Positions 1-7,889 of a stretch of 64,000 nt of DNA are shown here, in pieces. Each line of letters starts with the position of its first letter. Within the stretch, counting starts at the first letter, position 1. The translations under genes were made by a program, and so were the position numbers. The notes beneath the pieces are model-generated. The model saw nothing but the letters and a program-made list of their open reading frames with translations, was not told the DNA's origin and ran no database searches. This stretch comes from Pseudomonas japonica. Its GTDB lineage: Bacteria > Pseudomonadota > Gammaproteobacteria > Pseudomonadales > Pseudomonadaceae. Where the stretch lies: positions 181,110-245,109 of the forward strand of contig NZ_JAAMQU010000010.1 in assembly GCF_013522925.1 (NCBI RefSeq), in the 5' to 3' direction.

Positions 1-822
1 GAGGTCACTGCCGCCAAATTGTTTGATCAGCGTAGGCAACCACAGGCCAAGGCCATAAATGCTCAGGGTGACGGGCAAATAGAACAGCGCCAGCAGCAGC
101 ACCCGGAAATCTTTCAGCGCATGCAGCGGGTTGCCATGGCGGGTTTGCCCGTACTCGCGCAGGTCCTTTTCCAGTTCACCGGTGAGCCAGTTTTTTTCAT
201 CCTCGCTCAGCCAATTTACTTGGCGCGGACCATCAGGCAACCAGCGCAGCACCGGCCAGGTCAGCAGAATGGCCGGCGTGCCGATCACGATGAACAACCA
301 CTGCCAACCGTGCAGCCCCAGCACCCCTTCCATGCCTAGTAGGCCGCCAGACACGGGCCCTGTGATCATCATGGCGATGGGTTGGGAAAGAATGAACAGG
401 CCGAGGATCTTGCCGCGATGGCGCACCGGGAACCACTGGGTGATGTAGTAGAGCACGCCCGGGAAGAAGCCCGCTTCGGCCGCGCCGAGCAGCAGGCGCA
501 TCGTATAGAAGCTGTAAGGCCCCTGGATGAATGCCATGCCAATGGTGATGGCGCCCCAGGTGATCATGATGCGGGCGAACCAGCGCCGCGCGCCGAAGCG
601 CTCCAGCATCAGATTGCTGGGGATCTCCAACAGGAAGTAACCGATGAAGAACAGCCCTGCGCCCATGCCATAGGCAGCGTCGCCGATGCCAATGTCCGCG
701 CCCATGTGCAGCTTGGCGAAGCCCACCGCCGAGCGGTCCACATAGGCCACCAGGTATAGCAATACAAGGAAGGGAATCAGTTTGAAGGTGATGCGGCGAA
801 TAAGCCCGAGTTCCTGGCTCAT
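1..822 (-). CDS. MFS transporter, sugar-acid (anion:cation symporter) type, partial
   Basis: Major facilitator of the inner membrane, cut by the left edge of the window; 274 codons are visible from the N-terminus. The start is ATG with a GGAG ribosome site about 10 nt upstream. The protein opens with a short cytoplasmic stretch, then TM1 followed by the AYVDRSAVG motif and the LFFIGYFLLEIPSN segment typical of the D-galactonate/phthalate/tartrate (ACS) branch. The motif 2-3 loop reads LERFGARRW. It is divergent from a sugar-acid dehydratase, so I infer uptake of an aldonic acid such as arabonate, fuconate or galactonate. The exact substrate cannot be read from sequence. Confidence 0.9.
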   Translation of the reverse strand, partial: MSQELGLIRRITFKLIPFLVLLYLVAYVDRSAVGFAKLHMGADIGIGDAAYGMGAGLFFIGYFLLEIPSNLMLERFGARRWFARIMITWGAITIGMAFIQGPYSFYTMRLLLGAAEAGFFPGVLYYITQWFPVRHRGKILGLFILSQPIAMMITGPVSGGLLGMEGVLGLHGWQWLFIVIGTPAILLTWPVLRWLPDGPRQVNWLSEDEKNWLTGELEKDLREYGQTRHGNPLHALKDFRVLLLALFYLPVTLSIYGLGLWLPTLIKQFGGSDL

Positions 823-920
823 GGGTCGGTCTCCAGGTCTGTTGTTTTTATGAACCTGTCTGGAATGCGGCATTGCGGCGGTCGCCCGATCGCATGCGCT
901 CAGTGTGTGGAGGGACTATA

Positions 921-931
921 TAGTATTACTA
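921..931. promoter_or_regulatory. Candidate FadR/FCD-type operator between divergent transporter and dehydratase
   Basis: The 11-mer TAGTATTACTA fits the general TNGT-N3-ACNA pattern bound by GntR regulators of the FadR subgroup. It is the core of a perfect 13-bp palindrome (positions 920-932) in the 197-bp divergent promoter region. A GntR/FCD regulator lies 5 kb downstream (5828-6550), separated by an inserted cluster. Binding is inferred. Confidence 0.5.
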
Positions 932-1019
932 TTTGAGCAACAAGGACTTCCCTTACGGGCCGATACAGCCTATTTTAGGGGCACTTGCTACCATTAGTCT
1001 TACAATAAGAGAGCCTGAC

Positions 1020-2759
1020 ATGTCTGAGAAGAAACCCACCCTGCGCTCGGCCCAATGGTTCGGCACCAACGACAAGAACGGCTTCATGTACCGCAGCTGG
1101 ATGAAGAACCAAGGCATCGCCGATCACCAGTTCCATGGCAAGCCCATCATCGGCATCTGCAACACCTGGTCCGAGCTCACGCCGTGCAACGCACACTTCC
1201 GCCAGATCGCTGAACACGTGAAGCGTGGCGTGCTTGAAGCGGGTGGTTTTCCTGTTGAGTTCCCGGTGTTCTCCAACGGCGAGTCCAACCTTCGCCCCAC
1301 TGCCATGCTTACCCGCAACCTCGCCAGCATGGACGTGGAAGAAGCGATTCGCGGCAACCCGGTAGACGGCGTGGTGTTGCTCACCGGCTGTGACAAAACC
1401 ACCCCTGCCCTGCTGATGGGTGCCGCCAGCTGCGACGTGCCGGCCATCGTGGTCACCGGCGGGCCGATGCTCAACGGCAAACACAACGGCCGCGACATCG
1501 GCGCTGGCACCATTGTGTGGCAAATGCACGAAGCCTATAAAGGCGGCCTGATCGGCCTGGACGAATTCCTTTCCGCCGAGGCAGGCATGTCCCGCTCCGC
1601 TGGCACCTGCAACACCATGGGCACGGCCTCCACCATGGCGTGCATGGCGGAGTCCCTGGGCGTGTCCCTGCCCCACAACGCTGCTATTCCTGCAGTGGAT
1701 TCACGCCGCTATGTGCTCGCGCACATGTCCGGCATGCGCGCAGTAGAGATGGTGAAAGAAGACCTGCGCCTGTCCAAGGTGCTCACCCGCGAAGCGTTCG
1801 AAAACGCCATCCGGGTGAACGCGGCCATTGGCGGTTCTACCAACGCGGTGATCCACCTCAAGGCCATCGCCGGCCGCATCGGCGTAGACCTGGAGCTGGA
1901 CGACTGGACCCGCGTGGGCCGCGGCACCCCTACCCTGGTGGACCTGCAACCTTCCGGCCGCTTCCTGATGGAGGAGTTCTACTACGCCGGTGGCCTACCT
2001 GCCGTGCTGCGCCGCCTGGGCGAGAACAACCTGCTGCCCAACCCGGAAGCCTTGACCGTAAACGGCAAAACCCTCTGGGACAACGTGAAGGCGGCGCCGA
2101 TCTATGGCCAGGACGAGGTGATCCGCGCCATCGATAACCCGCTGGTGGCCGATGGCGGCATCTGCGTACTGCGCGGCAACCTGGCGCCCAATGGCGCCGT
2201 GCTCAAGCCGTCCGCGGCAACGCCGGCGCTGATGCAACACCGTGGCCGCGCCGTAGTGTTCGAGAACTTCGAAGAGTACAAGGCGCGCATCAACGACCCG
2301 GAACTGGACGTGGACGCCACCTCCATCCTGGTGATGAAAAACTGCGGGCCCAAGGGTTACCCAGGCATGGCCGAAGTGGGCAACATGGGCCTGCCCGCCA
2401 AGCTGCTCGCCCAAGGCGTGACGGACATGGTGCGCATTTCCGATGCCCGCATGAGCGGCACCGCCTACGGCACCGTGGTGTTGCACGTAGCCCCCGAAGC
2501 CGCCGCCGGCGGGCCATTGGCCGCCGTGAAAGAAGGCGACTACATCGAACTGGACTGCGCAAGCGGCCGCCTGCACTTGGACATCAGCGACGAAGAACTG
2601 CAAGCCCGCCTGGCCGACTGGCAGCCGGAGAAAAGCAACCTCATCCCCGGCGGCTATCGCCAGCTGTACATCGAGCATGTGATGCAGGCGGATCAAGGCT
2701 GCGACTTTGACTTCCTGGTCGGGTGCAGGGGGTCGGAAGTGCCGCGGCATTCGCATTGA
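1020..2759 (+). CDS. IlvD/Edd-family sugar-acid dehydratase (L-arabonate dehydratase-like)
   Basis: 579-residue dehydratase that removes water from a 2,3-dihydroxy (sugar) acid to give a 2-keto-3-deoxy acid, using an Fe-S cluster and Mg2+. Cluster and metal ligand regions visible are TGCDKTTP, SAGTCNTMGTAST and KNCGPKGYPGMAEVG. The C-terminal DFLVGCRG ending and the SRSAGTCNTMG motif match the L-arabonate dehydratase branch better than biosynthetic IlvD. I chose the ATG preceded by AAGAGAG rather than an in-frame TTG 87 bp upstream, which would lie in the operator region. The divergent sugar-acid transporter and nearby GntR regulator support a catabolic role. True substrate (arabonate, fuconate, galactonate or xylonate) is undetermined. 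Confidence 0.9.
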   Translation: MSEKKPTLRSAQWFGTNDKNGFMYRSWMKNQGIADHQFHGKPIIGICNTWSELTPCNAHFRQIAEHVKRGVLEAGGFPVEFPVFSNGESNLRPTAMLTRNLASMDVEEAIRGNPVDGVVLLTGCDKTTPALLMGAASCDVPAIVVTGGPMLNGKHNGRDIGAGTIVWQMHEAYKGGLIGLDEFLSAEAGMSRSAGTCNTMGTASTMACMAESLGVSLPHNAAIPAVDSRRYVLAHMSGMRAVEMVKEDLRLSKVLTREAFENAIRVNAAIGGSTNAVIHLKAIAGRIGVDLELDDWTRVGRGTPTLVDLQPSGRFLMEEFYYAGGLPAVLRRLGENNLLPNPEALTVNGKTLWDNVKAAPIYGQDEVIRAIDNPLVADGGICVLRGNLAPNGAVLKPSAATPALMQHRGRAVVFENFEEYKARINDPELDVDATSILVMKNCGPKGYPGMAEVGNMGLPAKLLAQGVTDMVRISDARMSGTAYGTVVLHVAPEAAAGGPLAAVKEGDYIELDCASGRLHLDISDEELQARLADWQPEKSNLIPGGYRQLYIEHVMQADQGCDFDFLVGCRGSEVPRHSH

Positions 2760-2783
2760 GGTGTAATAGGTGTAAGAAAGCCT

Positions 2784-2825
2784 GGTAGGAAGCGGCGCGG
2801 CCGGCCATCCGGCGAAGCTCGCGAA
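2784..2825. repeat. REP element (Pseudomonas type)
   Basis: GC-rich palindromic unit containing GGAAGCGGCG, CCGGCCATCCGGCG and GCTCGCGA. The same unit recurs at 31637-31680, 31685-31722 and 53480-53518. Such REPs are spread by RAYT transposases in Pseudomonas; no RAYT gene is in this window. Confidence 0.85.
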
Positions 2826-2843
2826 GACACTCGCGAGCTTCGC
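2812..2843. terminator. Hairpin terminator between convergent genes, partly built from a REP
   Basis: Perfect 13-bp arms GCGAAGCTCGCGA (2812-2824) and TCGCGAGCTTCGC (2831-2843) with a 6-nt loop, followed on the plus strand by CCATCTTTTAGTTTT. It lies after the dehydratase and before the end of the opposing gene, so it could stop the plus-strand transcript. The left arm is the end of the REP element. Confidence 0.6.
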
Positions 2844-2886
2844 CCATCTTTTAGTTTTCTCGCGAAAAACCTTCCTGTCTAATCCA

Positions 2887-3876
2887 TTAACCGATCTTCA
2901 GCGCATAGTTCTTGCGAACATGCTGGTTAATGTAGGTGGTCAAACCCGACCCTCGCTTGGCCAGCCGCTGCATTTCATGCACAGCGGCAAGGCCTGGCCG
3001 GCTGGCGTCGTACATGTACAACGCTGAACGGTCGACGAAGCGCAGGGTGATGCTGTCGGCTTCAATGAGGTAGGCAACAACGCCACTGCTGCCGTTCGGG
3101 CCACCGTAGGGGTGCATGGTGCCTGCCTGTTCTGGTGTGGGCTTGGGAGTTGGCTTGGGCTCCAGAAGTGCACGGGTGCCGTCTTCGGCGTCCTTGATGG
3201 CTCGGTTGACTTTCTTCTGCCACTTTGAGAAGTCTTCTGGTTCCACCTCCTTGGTAAACTGCCGCTGAATGGAAAGGTACTCCTCTTCCCACGCTACGCG
3301 GCTGATGTCCTGCATGTTTTGAATATATGCACTGGTTTCTTTCAAACCGCGGCCTCGGTTAGACCACATCGCCAGTTCGGCGATGAATCCAAGGTTGGGG
3401 CTTTTCCTGTTCAGCTCGCCAGGACCATTTGGATTGGCTTCAGCGGCCGTCAATGCTAGCTCTACCTGTGTCATCACCTCATCGAGCCGCTCCTCGTCTG
3501 CCTTGTCCACTAATGCTTTGTGCCGCATTAGCGCTGCGTTTACCAGGCGCATATCACCTTTCTTTTTTGTAAGCGAGACCGGACTACTCAGCGCTGTAGT
3601 ATAGATAGCATCTGCCTTGGTTTTACTCAAATGATCCGCCGCCACATCGGCATCGAGGATCTTTCGAAAATATTTCTGTGCTCTCTCGTTCTTACGCGTA
3701 TCGTGTTGCATATTCCCAAATGCCAGACCGCTCTTGCCAGTTGAAAGGCTCGCACTATAGGGATTTGTTGACCCCACTTCTCCGCTCTTCACTGCCAAGA
3801 ATACGTATTTCTTCAAGAATTCCGCAGTCGGCGCGGCTCCGCTATCAACGGTACGATTTACGGTTTCGTCGCTCAT
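2887..3876 (-). CDS. Unrecognised protein, possible lysozyme-like N-terminus and KTSC-like C-terminus
   Basis: 329 residues, no signal peptide. The N-terminal part (residues about 15-75) contains KSGEVGSTNPYS followed by SGLAFGNMQHD, which resembles the E...NP...G-MQ pattern of lysozyme/transglycosylase folds; the Glu of KSGEV would be the candidate catalytic residue. A Pro/Lys-rich linker (PKPTPKPTP) leads to a C-terminal region (about residues 265-325) with SITLRFVDRSALYMYD and YINQHVRKNYA, resembling a KTSC domain. Base composition is more AT-rich than the neighbours. It faces away from two tandem secreted paralogs. Function is not established; a cell-wall-active effector is one hypothesis. 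The start is the second Met in the frame, preceding MSDETV. Confidence 0.6.
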   Translation of the reverse strand: MSDETVNRTVDSGAAPTAEFLKKYVFLAVKSGEVGSTNPYSASLSTGKSGLAFGNMQHDTRKNERAQKYFRKILDADVAADHLSKTKADAIYTTALSSPVSLTKKKGDMRLVNAALMRHKALVDKADEERLDEVMTQVELALTAAEANPNGPGELNRKSPNLGFIAELAMWSNRGRGLKETSAYIQNMQDISRVAWEEEYLSIQRQFTKEVEPEDFSKWQKKVNRAIKDAEDGTRALLEPKPTPKPTPEQAGTMHPYGGPNGSSGVVAYLIEADSITLRFVDRSALYMYDASRPGLAAVHEMQRLAKRGSGLTTYINQHVRKNYALKIG

Positions 3877-4090
3877 ACATGTACTTTCCTTTGATGGCAA
3901 ATAAACAGACGACCTTGTCTGCTGGCCCCTAAGGTGCGCCTTTAACCTCGCATTCTTAATGCTGAAGAAATTCCCATTAGCTGATGATGACCCAGACTAA
4001 TACTGGAAGCCGAGTCTAGACGCAACAGCTTGCATTACTTTACATAATGCCACTCTATCTCCACTTGTTTCGAACCAAACATCGTGTAGC

Positions 4091-4113
4091 AAAGCCCTGC
4101 ACCTCAGGGCTTT
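4091..4113. other. Hairpin in AT-rich divergent region 3877-4168
   Basis: Perfect 9-bp arms AAAGCCCTG and CAGGGCTTT with a CACCT loop. The surrounding 292 bp separates two divergent accessory genes and is clearly lower in GC than the rest of the window. The hairpin could be a transcription attenuator for the downstream secreted gene or a regulator site. It lacks a clean U-tract. Confidence 0.4.
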
Positions 4114-4168
4114 CCACATATGGGCTACCGTGCTCAAATATCTACCACCACCGACCTGAAGCACGCAC

Positions 4169-4918
4169 ATGAAGATATTTCCGCATGTCCTTGCAGTTGC
4201 ATTCTCCGCAATAGCCACCGCCAATGAACGCGAAACAACTGACTTCTATGACGATCTCAAGTATTCCTTAAATGAAGTTACCCCCGAAAACAGAGCCGCA
4301 GCGCTGAAGCCTCTGGTCGAGATCAGAGAGTTTCAACGCATCCGAGGGCTTGCGGGGAGTTGTGAAACCATTTACCACCTCACCGATACGGATGAAAAAA
4401 GCGTTGGTTACGGTTCCATTTGCAGAACTGCCCAGGAATATCTAAAAGGTTTCTTCTGCTGGGACGCAGAGGGCCGGTACTTTGGTTATGCGACCAAGTA
4501 CCAAGAGGATGACCCCGACTGGATTGGAGACAGCATCCTCCATGGCTGCGGCGGAGCGATGGTGCCTGAACCGGACTACAGGCACCTCATCCCTCCCCAC
4601 CAGTTGGTTGCTAGCATAGACGGATGGGCGCTGCCAGAGGTTGGATGGGGCGAGACCCGCCCGGTCAAAACCATGCTGTATTCGGACCTTGCACGGCTTG
4701 GCTTCGACATAAACCCACGATGCCAGGATATACGCCTGATATACCGGGACGGTGAGTCGAACGATCACTATGCGGCAACGTGCAAAATCGACGAGGCAAA
4801 TAACACGGCCGTGCTCTGCTTCGACAATACAGGCCGGCACTTCGGCTTGTTCACCCGCCACCGCTCTACGCCCAAGTGGCCCGAACTCACCATTTACAGG
4901 TTTTGCTGGAACGGCTAA
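4169..4918 (+). CDS. Secreted protein of unknown function, copy 1 of a tandem paralog pair
   Basis: 249 residues beginning with a short Sec signal (MKIFPHVLAVAFSAIATA) with predicted cleavage near ATA-NE, so periplasmic or extracellular. The mature protein has about nine cysteines, with motifs SCETIYHL, GYGSICRT, GFFCWDAEG, WIGDSILHGCGG and a C-terminal TIYRFCWNG, suggesting disulfide bonds. It is homologous along its full length to the next gene. I do not recognise the family. Placement opposite a possible peptidoglycan-active protein makes a periplasmic immunity or inhibitor role conceivable, but this is speculation. The ribosome site is weak. Confidence 0.7.
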   Translation: MKIFPHVLAVAFSAIATANERETTDFYDDLKYSLNEVTPENRAAALKPLVEIREFQRIRGLAGSCETIYHLTDTDEKSVGYGSICRTAQEYLKGFFCWDAEGRYFGYATKYQEDDPDWIGDSILHGCGGAMVPEPDYRHLIPPHQLVASIDGWALPEVGWGETRPVKTMLYSDLARLGFDINPRCQDIRLIYRDGESNDHYAATCKIDEANNTAVLCFDNTGRHFGLFTRHRSTPKWPELTIYRFCWNG

Positions 4919-4974
4919 ACCGGCAACCCCCTAAGCCGCTTCGCTGCCTTCCTAGACAAACCATAAAGCCCGAC

Positions 4975-5727
4975 ATGAAACTACCTTTATATCTTCTTAC
5001 CATTGTGTTCTCTACATCAGTCATAGCAGAACTCGACGAGCCACCTCCTTTCTATCAGCAGCGCGGCTACACCTTGGAAAAAGTTCCGGTATCACTTAGG
5101 GCAGAGGTGCTGGCGCCCTTAAGTATGAATGAAGAGTTCAGGCGCTTACGCGGACTAAAGAGAAGTTGCGAAATCATTTATCATCTGGCCGACCCGGCAG
5201 GTCGAAGTGCCGGCTATGGCTCCATTTGTAAAACCAGTCACGAGAATGAAAAAGGCTTCTTCTGTTGGAATGCAGCGGGCCAGATCTTCGCCTACGCACG
5301 CAAGCTTTATGGGGCTGATGCACACTGGATCGGCGACAGCATTCTCCATGGCTGCGGCGGGGGGTTGGTGCCTACGGCAGAGACTGGCGACCGCATGACC
5401 GAACTTCCGGCGACAGCATTTACAGATAACTCATTGTTGCCAGAACTTGGCCTGGGCAAAAGGAGGCCGGTTCTGGCCATGCTTGAATCAGACATTGAAG
5501 ACAACGGCTTTGACATATCCCTTGGCCATTGCGAAAAAATCCGCATCAGATGGCTCGGCAGAGAGAAAAATTCAGCTTACGCCGCAATTTGCCAAATTGA
5601 TCAATCCGGTAAAAAGGCATTAATCTGCTTTGATAACTTTATGGGGCACTTCGGCCTGTTCACTCGGTATCAGGATACGTCCAACTGGGCGGAGCATACG
5701 ATTTATGGATTTTGCTGGGGTGGCTAG
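4975..5727 (+). CDS. Secreted protein of unknown function, copy 2 of a tandem paralog pair
   Basis: 250 residues with Sec signal MKLPLYLLTIVFSTSVIA. It shares with the preceding protein the order SCEIIYHL, GYGSICKT, GFFCWNAAG, WIGDSILHGCGGG, ICFDN, GHFGLFTRY and TIYGFCWGG. The duplication is old: the proteins are clearly homologous but diverged over most of their length. The gap to copy 1 is 56 bp, so they are probably co-transcribed. The start chosen is the Met that opens the signal peptide; an upstream in-frame start would add 33 residues overlapping copy 1. Function unknown. Confidence 0.72.
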   Translation: MKLPLYLLTIVFSTSVIAELDEPPPFYQQRGYTLEKVPVSLRAEVLAPLSMNEEFRRLRGLKRSCEIIYHLADPAGRSAGYGSICKTSHENEKGFFCWNAAGQIFAYARKLYGADAHWIGDSILHGCGGGLVPTAETGDRMTELPATAFTDNSLLPELGLGKRRPVLAMLESDIEDNGFDISLGHCEKIRIRWLGREKNSAYAAICQIDQSGKKALICFDNFMGHFGLFTRYQDTSNWAEHTIYGFCWGG

Positions 5728-5827
5728 GCGGGTGTGAATGGTGCGCCTACCAACAGCGCCCCCTTCGGCATCCACCCCGCTTTGCGCTATCATGCCCGCT
5801 CCGCCCGCGCAGGTATTACCCCGCCCC

Positions 5828-6550
5828 ATGGATTACCGCAAACCCTCCGAACGCAAGAGCATGCACGCCCGTATCGTCCAGGAGCTGGGCATGCACATTG
5901 TGTCTGGCCGTTTTTCGCCGGACCAGAAGCTGCCGCCCGAGGCGTTGTTGTGTGAGGAGTATGCGGTCAGCCGGCCGGTGTTGCGCGAGGCTACCCGGGT
6001 GCTGGTGGCCAAGGGGCTGGTGTATTCGCGGCCGCGGGTGGGCACGGTAGTAAAGCCGCGCAAGGAATGGCACCTGCTGGACCCGGATGTGCTGCACTGG
6101 GTCATGCAAACCACGCCGCAGAATGAGTTCTTTGCGTTGCTCACCAGCGTGCGGGCGATCATCGAGCCGGCGGCCGCGGCGCTGGCGGCTCAGCACGCCA
6201 CCCCGGAGGATGTCGCATCCATCGGCGAGGCGTATCAGCGCATGGAAGCCGCGCAAACGCCGGAAGCGCTGCTGCAGCCCGACCTGGATTTCCATAGCCG
6301 CATCGCCGATGCCACCCATAACGACCTGCTGGCGCACCTGTGCAACATGCTGTCGATGGCCCTGCGCGAGGCGCTGCGCCACTCCAACCAGCGGCCGAAC
6401 CTGCATGAGCTGGCGATGCCTCGGCACAAGGCGATCCTTACCGCGATTGAAAGCCGCGATCCTTTGGGCGCGCAGCACGCGGCGCTGGTGCAACTGGACG
6501 ACGCGCGCAATGCCTTGAATGTGGTATTGGGGAAGCAGTTGGGGTTGTAG
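5828..6550 (+). CDS. GntR-family regulator, FadR subgroup (FCD domain)
   Basis: 240-residue repressor. The winged-helix part (about residues 10-80) contains GRFSPDQKLPPEALLCEEYAVS and SRPVLREATRVL; the FCD ligand-binding part (about 95-230) carries the metal/ligand residues in DLDFHSRIADATHNDLL and the later histidine in PRHKAILTAI. Start is the ATG of MDYRKP; upstream in-frame Met codons would add a low-complexity Pro-rich leader. FCD regulators commonly sense sugar acids or their products, so its likely target is the dehydratase/transporter pair 3-5 kb upstream, from which it is separated by the accessory cluster. TGGT-N6-ACCA at 5739-5752 could be an autoregulatory site. Confidence 0.88.
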   Translation: MDYRKPSERKSMHARIVQELGMHIVSGRFSPDQKLPPEALLCEEYAVSRPVLREATRVLVAKGLVYSRPRVGTVVKPRKEWHLLDPDVLHWVMQTTPQNEFFALLTSVRAIIEPAAAALAAQHATPEDVASIGEAYQRMEAAQTPEALLQPDLDFHSRIADATHNDLLAHLCNMLSMALREALRHSNQRPNLHELAMPRHKAILTAIESRDPLGAQHAALVQLDDARNALNVVLGKQLGL

Positions 6551-6566
6551 CCCGCTAACTGGATAG

Positions 6567-6596
6567 AAAAAAGGCGCCTACTCGAGGCGCCTTTTT
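6567..6596. terminator. Bidirectional Rho-independent terminator
   Basis: AAAAAAGGCGCC, 7-nt loop, GGCGCCTTTTT. It sits between the convergent GntR regulator and the LPMO gene and has A- and T-tracts on both sides, so it serves both. Confidence 0.9.
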
Positions 6597-6613
6597 CACA
6601 TAAGGGTTTCAGC

Positions 6614-7681
6614 TCACCCCAGCGGCGCCCAGAACGGGAACTGGTCCGGCACGTTGGTCTGGGATTTGGCGATGTGTTCTGCCAGGCAGCGATAGGTCCG
6701 CTGCTGCCATGTCACTTCGTCGCCGATTTCGTAATGCGTGTTCAGCGCCCACGCCGTGCCACCGCTGTCTGCCTTGGTGGTGGCGGTCACCACGTTACTT
6801 TTCGCTGACCAGCGCCCCTGCGCGTCAACTGCGATCACGGCGTACTCATAGGCCGTGCTGGGAGCGAGGCCGGCGTCGGTGTACTGGGTAGTTCCCCCGG
6901 CTACGGTCGCCACAACCCCGCCGTCACGGTACACCTCATAGTGCGCCACGTTTCCGCCAGCGGAGGCATTCCACATAAGCTGTATCGCGGTTGCCTCAGT
7001 GGCCATCACATGCAGATTGGTCGGCGCTTCTGGCGGGTTGCCTGGTTCGCCTTCGCCTTCGCCGAAGTCCAGGTCAATTACCTGATAAAACGCCATTGCC
7101 GTGTTGGCAACTTCCCATACCGCCAGCAGCACATGGTAGCCCCGGTAATCAGGCAAATGCAGGCTGTGCACGGTGGGGTCGGAAGGCGTGAGCTCTGCGC
7201 CGTACTCCCAGTAGGGTTGCCAGGTAAGCTCTACTGTATGGAAGGGTTCCTCATGGAACTGCGCCCGGGACAGCGGCGCGTCTGGGTTCCAGCCAGGCTT
7301 TGTGATGAAGTAATTCCAGCGGCGGGTGGTATGGATCGCAGAATAGCTCCAGGAAATTTCCAGCGGCTGCAGGGGCTGCACCGAATGCTTGGCCCAATGC
7401 GCGCCAGGCGCGTCCAGAATGCTCGCATTCGGGTTGCCAGCGCTGGCGATCTTGCCATCGGCAGGCGGCGCGGCGTTCACCCCGTCCTGGGGTGCCAGTG
7501 GGTCGGCGAGGCCGCTGGTGGTCAGCGGAAAGAATTTACCGGCTTCCAGGGAGTTAGGGATCGATGCATCGAAGGCATCGTGGTCTTCGCGCATGATCAC
7601 CGCTCGGGAGCGGGGCGTGATCACTCGGCCGTGACGGGGCGTGGACACAGCTGTCTGGATAAAGCCTGCTTTGCGTGGCAT
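6614..7681 (-). CDS. AA10 lytic polysaccharide monooxygenase / chitin-binding protein with FnIII and CBM5/12
   Basis: 355 residues. AA10 domain residues 17-206, with the copper histidine-brace candidates His17 (PRHGRVITPRSRA) and His117 (SAIHTTRRWNYFITK) and the axial Phe199 (AMAFYQVIDLDF). A fibronectin III domain follows (about 218-303), then a CBM5/12 chitin-binding module (about 309-355) with aromatic WQQRTY and FPFWAPLG. Start ATG has a strong GAGGT ribosome site 5 nt upstream. Only 16 residues (MPRKAGFIQTAVSTPR) precede His17 and they are not a Sec signal. Mature LPMOs need His at the N-terminus, so processing or export must be unusual. It probably acts on chitin. Confidence 0.85.
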   Translation of the reverse strand: MPRKAGFIQTAVSTPRHGRVITPRSRAVIMREDHDAFDASIPNSLEAGKFFPLTTSGLADPLAPQDGVNAAPPADGKIASAGNPNASILDAPGAHWAKHSVQPLQPLEISWSYSAIHTTRRWNYFITKPGWNPDAPLSRAQFHEEPFHTVELTWQPYWEYGAELTPSDPTVHSLHLPDYRGYHVLLAVWEVANTAMAFYQVIDLDFGEGEGEPGNPPEAPTNLHVMATEATAIQLMWNASAGGNVAHYEVYRDGGVVATVAGGTTQYTDAGLAPSTAYEYAVIAVDAQGRWSAKSNVVTATTKADSGGTAWALNTHYEIGDEVTWQQRTYRCLAEHIAKSQTNVPDQFPFWAPLG

Positions 7682-7713
7682 AGCTACCTCTACGAGCATT
7701 GCTTGAAAGGACG

Positions 7714-7733
7714 GTCGGCCTTCAATGGCCGAC
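7714..7733. other. Hairpin upstream of LPMO gene
   Basis: Perfect 7-bp arms GTCGGCC and GGCCGAC with loop TTCAAT, located 33-52 nt upstream of the LPMO start in its probable 5' leader. No further support for a function. Confidence 0.35.
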
Positions 7734-7840
7734 TGCTCGAGAGGGTGTGGCCAGGCAGCACTGCCAACAAGCTGGCAAAGAGGTAGGTTTCTTGCGCTGT
7801 GCACTGAACACTGGCGCGCGACACAGGCGTGAGGTGCCCG

Positions 7841-7872
7841 GCCTGCCCCGCCAGGTTTCAGCGGGGCAAGGC
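7841..7872. terminator. Possible terminator hairpin after the RND gene
   Basis: Arms GCCTGCCCCGC and GCGGGGCAAGGC (one bulge) with a 9-nt loop, just past the stop of the RND exporter. No U-tract, so termination here is only possible. Confidence 0.4.
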
Positions 7873-7889
7873 CTGAAAGCGCATTGCCG

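Noticed and set aside
3997..4224. 75-codon minus-strand frame overlapping the start of the first secreted paralog
   Set aside because: No ribosome site, overlaps a gene with a good signal peptide, no family resemblance.
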